Positions 4,896 through 6,280 of a stretch of 6,280 nt of DNA are shown piece by piece. Both the position numbers and the translations under genes were made by a program. How positions within the stretch are numbered: position 1 is the first letter of the stretch; each line of letters starts with the position of its first letter. The DNA is from Ascidiaceihabitans sp. (GTDB lineage Bacteria; Pseudomonadota; Alphaproteobacteria; Rhodobacterales; Rhodobacteraceae), in contig JALZUL010000250.1 of assembly GCA_023301665.1 (NCBI GenBank), positions 1 to 6,280 on the forward strand, written 5' to 3'. The notes beneath the pieces were generated by a model. It saw only the letters and a program-made list of their open reading frames with translations, was not told the origin of the DNA and did no database searches.

Positions 4896-6128
4896 ATGAC
4901 CCATATCGCAGTTATCGGCGCCGGAATTACCGGTATCACCACAGCCTATTCACTCGCCTCACGCGGCTACAAAGTCAGCGTGTTCGATAGAAACCGATAC
5001 GCGGCGATGGAAACATCTTTTGCCAATGGCGGTCAGCTCAGCGCGTCAAACGCCGAAGTATGGACCCGTTGGGGCACCATCTTCAAAGGGCTGAAATGGA
5101 TGCTTGATCCAAATGCGCCATTGCTCGTGAACCCCAAACCAAGCTGGCATAAGTTCTCATGGATGGCCGAATTCATGGGCAACATCCCCAACTACGAAGC
5201 CAACACAATCGCAACCGCGAAAATGGCCATTGAAGCACGTGAACATCTTTTGCGTTTCGCCGGCGAAGTCGGCTTTGAATTCGATATGGAAAAACGCGGC
5301 ATCCTGCATGTCTACAAATCTCAAAAAGAATTTGACCATGCCCGCAACGTGAATGAACTGCTGACCAAAGCTGGCCTTGAGCGACGCGAAGTGTCCGCCG
5401 CCGAAGTACAAACCATCGAACCCGCGCTAAAGACCGACACGCTTGGGGGGTACTACACCGAAAGCGATTTCACCGGTGACATCCACCTTTATGCCCGTGC
5501 CCTGTCAAAAGGGTGCGAAGGCATGGGCGTTGAATTTCACTACAAAGCGGACGTTACCGATTACGAACACACCGGCAATGGCGTCAAACTGAGCTGGTCT
5601 TCGGACGAGGACAAATCCGATGCACATTTCGATGGCATCGTTGTCTGTGCAGGCGTCGGCTCAAAAGCCATCGCAAATGCCCTTGGGGATCGCGTCAACA
5701 TCTATCCGGTCAAAGGCTACTCAATCACCGTGAACCTTGATGATGAGCAATCCCAACAAGCCGCGCCTTGGGTCAGCTTGCTCGATGATGAGGCAAAACT
5801 TGTCACCTCACGGCTTGGGAAAAACCGCTTCCGGATTGCGGGCACAGCTGAATTCAACGGCTACAACCTTGATATCCGCGATGATCGGATCAAACCCCTG
5901 CGCGCGTGGTGCGAAACGTTCTTCCCTGACGTATCAACAGAGCATTGCGTACCATGGGCAGGCTTGCGCCCCATGTTGCCCTCTATGATGCCAAAAATTG
6001 GACCGGGATCAAAACCTGGCGTGTTCTACAACACAGGCCACGGGCACCTCGGTTGGACATTGTCCGCCGCCACAGCCGAGGCCGCAGCCGATTTTGTTGA
6101 AATCAGCCGTTCGCAAAACGCCGCTTAA
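4896..6128 (+). CDS. DadA-like FAD-dependent D-amino-acid dehydrogenase / glycine-type oxidase
   Basis: The 410-residue product has the size of small-subunit-type D-amino-acid dehydrogenases, which oxidise amino acids to keto acid (or glyoxylate from glycine) plus ammonia and pass electrons to the respiratory chain at the membrane's inner face. The N-terminus MTHIAVIGAGITG has the FAD-binding GxGxxG (residues 8-13) with D31 ending the second strand; ANGGQLS (43-49) is a typical DAO-family segment. The C-terminus has GLRP (356-359) and NTGHGHLGWT (379-388), which are DadA signatures. The start at 4896 gives a 9-nt gap from AAGGGA (4881-4886); ATG 4890 is too close and GTG 4857 lies in the riboswitch hairpin. 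The usual RPxTPD is RPMLPSMMP here, so substrate choice may differ. Control by a glycine riboswitch suggests glycine or a related amino acid as substrate or signal. The symbol dadA is not assigned because many paralogues exist in this group. Confidence 0.88.
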   Translation: MTHIAVIGAGITGITTAYSLASRGYKVSVFDRNRYAAMETSFANGGQLSASNAEVWTRWGTIFKGLKWMLDPNAPLLVNPKPSWHKFSWMAEFMGNIPNYEANTIATAKMAIEAREHLLRFAGEVGFEFDMEKRGILHVYKSQKEFDHARNVNELLTKAGLERREVSAAEVQTIEPALKTDTLGGYYTESDFTGDIHLYARALSKGCEGMGVEFHYKADVTDYEHTGNGVKLSWSSDEDKSDAHFDGIVVCAGVGSKAIANALGDRVNIYPVKGYSITVNLDDEQSQQAAPWVSLLDDEAKLVTSRLGKNRFRIAGTAEFNGYNLDIRDDRIKPLRAWCETFFPDVSTEHCVPWAGLRPMLPSMMPKIGPGSKPGVFYNTGHGHLGWTLSAATAEAAADFVEISRSQNAA

Positions 6129-6139
6129 ACGATAATACA

Positions 6140-6158
6140 CCTGCCCCGCAAAGGCAGG
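6140..6158. terminator. Hairpin between convergent genes, weak terminator
   Basis: CCTGCC / GGCAGG forms a 6-bp stem with a 7-base loop in the 32-bp gap between the dadA-like stop and the minus-strand gene's stop. Its place suits a shared terminator, but no T-run follows on either strand. Confidence 0.35.
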
Positions 6159-6160
6159 CG

Positions 6161-6280
6161 TTAACTTCCGTAAACAGATCCCCAGCGCCCAATCAGCTTT
6201 TGCTGTAGCTTTTTGGCGCGGGTGTTGTACGTCTTGGCCCCACGTGGGGCTTCGCGATTGGCTTTGGTGATACCAGAGCG
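6161..6280 (-). CDS. C-terminal end of an unrecognised protein (partial)
   Basis: The minus frame is open from the right edge to a TAA at 6161-6163, giving 39 residues. They are strongly basic (KANREAPRGAK, RAKKLQQKL) and end in IGRWGSVYGS. The codon pattern looks coding, and it converges on the dadA-like gene with a hairpin between, as two real genes would. I do not recognise the family, and the rest lies outside the window. Confidence 0.5.
   Translation of the reverse strand, partial: RSGITKANREAPRGAKTYNTRAKKLQQKLIGRWGSVYGS

Overview
The window looks like chromosomal DNA of a marine Rhodobacteraceae (Roseobacter-group) alphaproteobacterium. The evidence is a class I lysyl-tRNA synthetase, a DUF4864 lipocalin-sized secreted protein, a TerB-like protein, a DadA-type flavoprotein and a beta-helix protein, all with sequences of the kind I associate with that group. 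This is recognition from memory, not a database search.

Left edge (1-1475): the 5' half of a pectate-lyase-superfamily beta-helix gene lies on the minus strand. It loses recognisable coding sequence at about 170 and runs into an AT-rich stretch framed by a strong 24-bp inverted repeat (11-34 and 89-112). I read this as a gene truncated by a mobile element or rearrangement.

Middle (1476-4182): a small exported DUF4864 protein and lysK both lie on the minus strand, separated by a clear intrinsic terminator that ends lysK. A TerB-like gene diverges from lysK, and the gap between them holds a perfect dyad.

Regulatory region (4183-4895): about 700 bp without a protein gene, but dense in RNA elements. 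On the minus strand there is a small RNA of about 170 nt. It has two hairpins that display CUCCUCCC / CCUCCUCCC (anti-Shine-Dalgarno) loops and ends in a perfect hairpin plus eight U. It fits the alphaproteobacterial CcsR / alpha-r14 / 'cuckoo' type of sRNA and is the most notable element here. On the plus strand there is a promoter overlapped by a perfect dyad, then a tandem glycine riboswitch with a candidate alternative hairpin in its expression platform.

Right part (4896-6280): the riboswitch leads into a DadA-like FAD-dependent amino-acid dehydrogenase, which suggests that glycine level controls this oxidase. The last 39 codons of an unrecognised minus-strand gene converge on it at the right edge.

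The protein genes do not form one pathway. They are separate transcription units: lysK, the DUF4864 gene, terB, the sRNA, and the riboswitch with its dehydrogenase.
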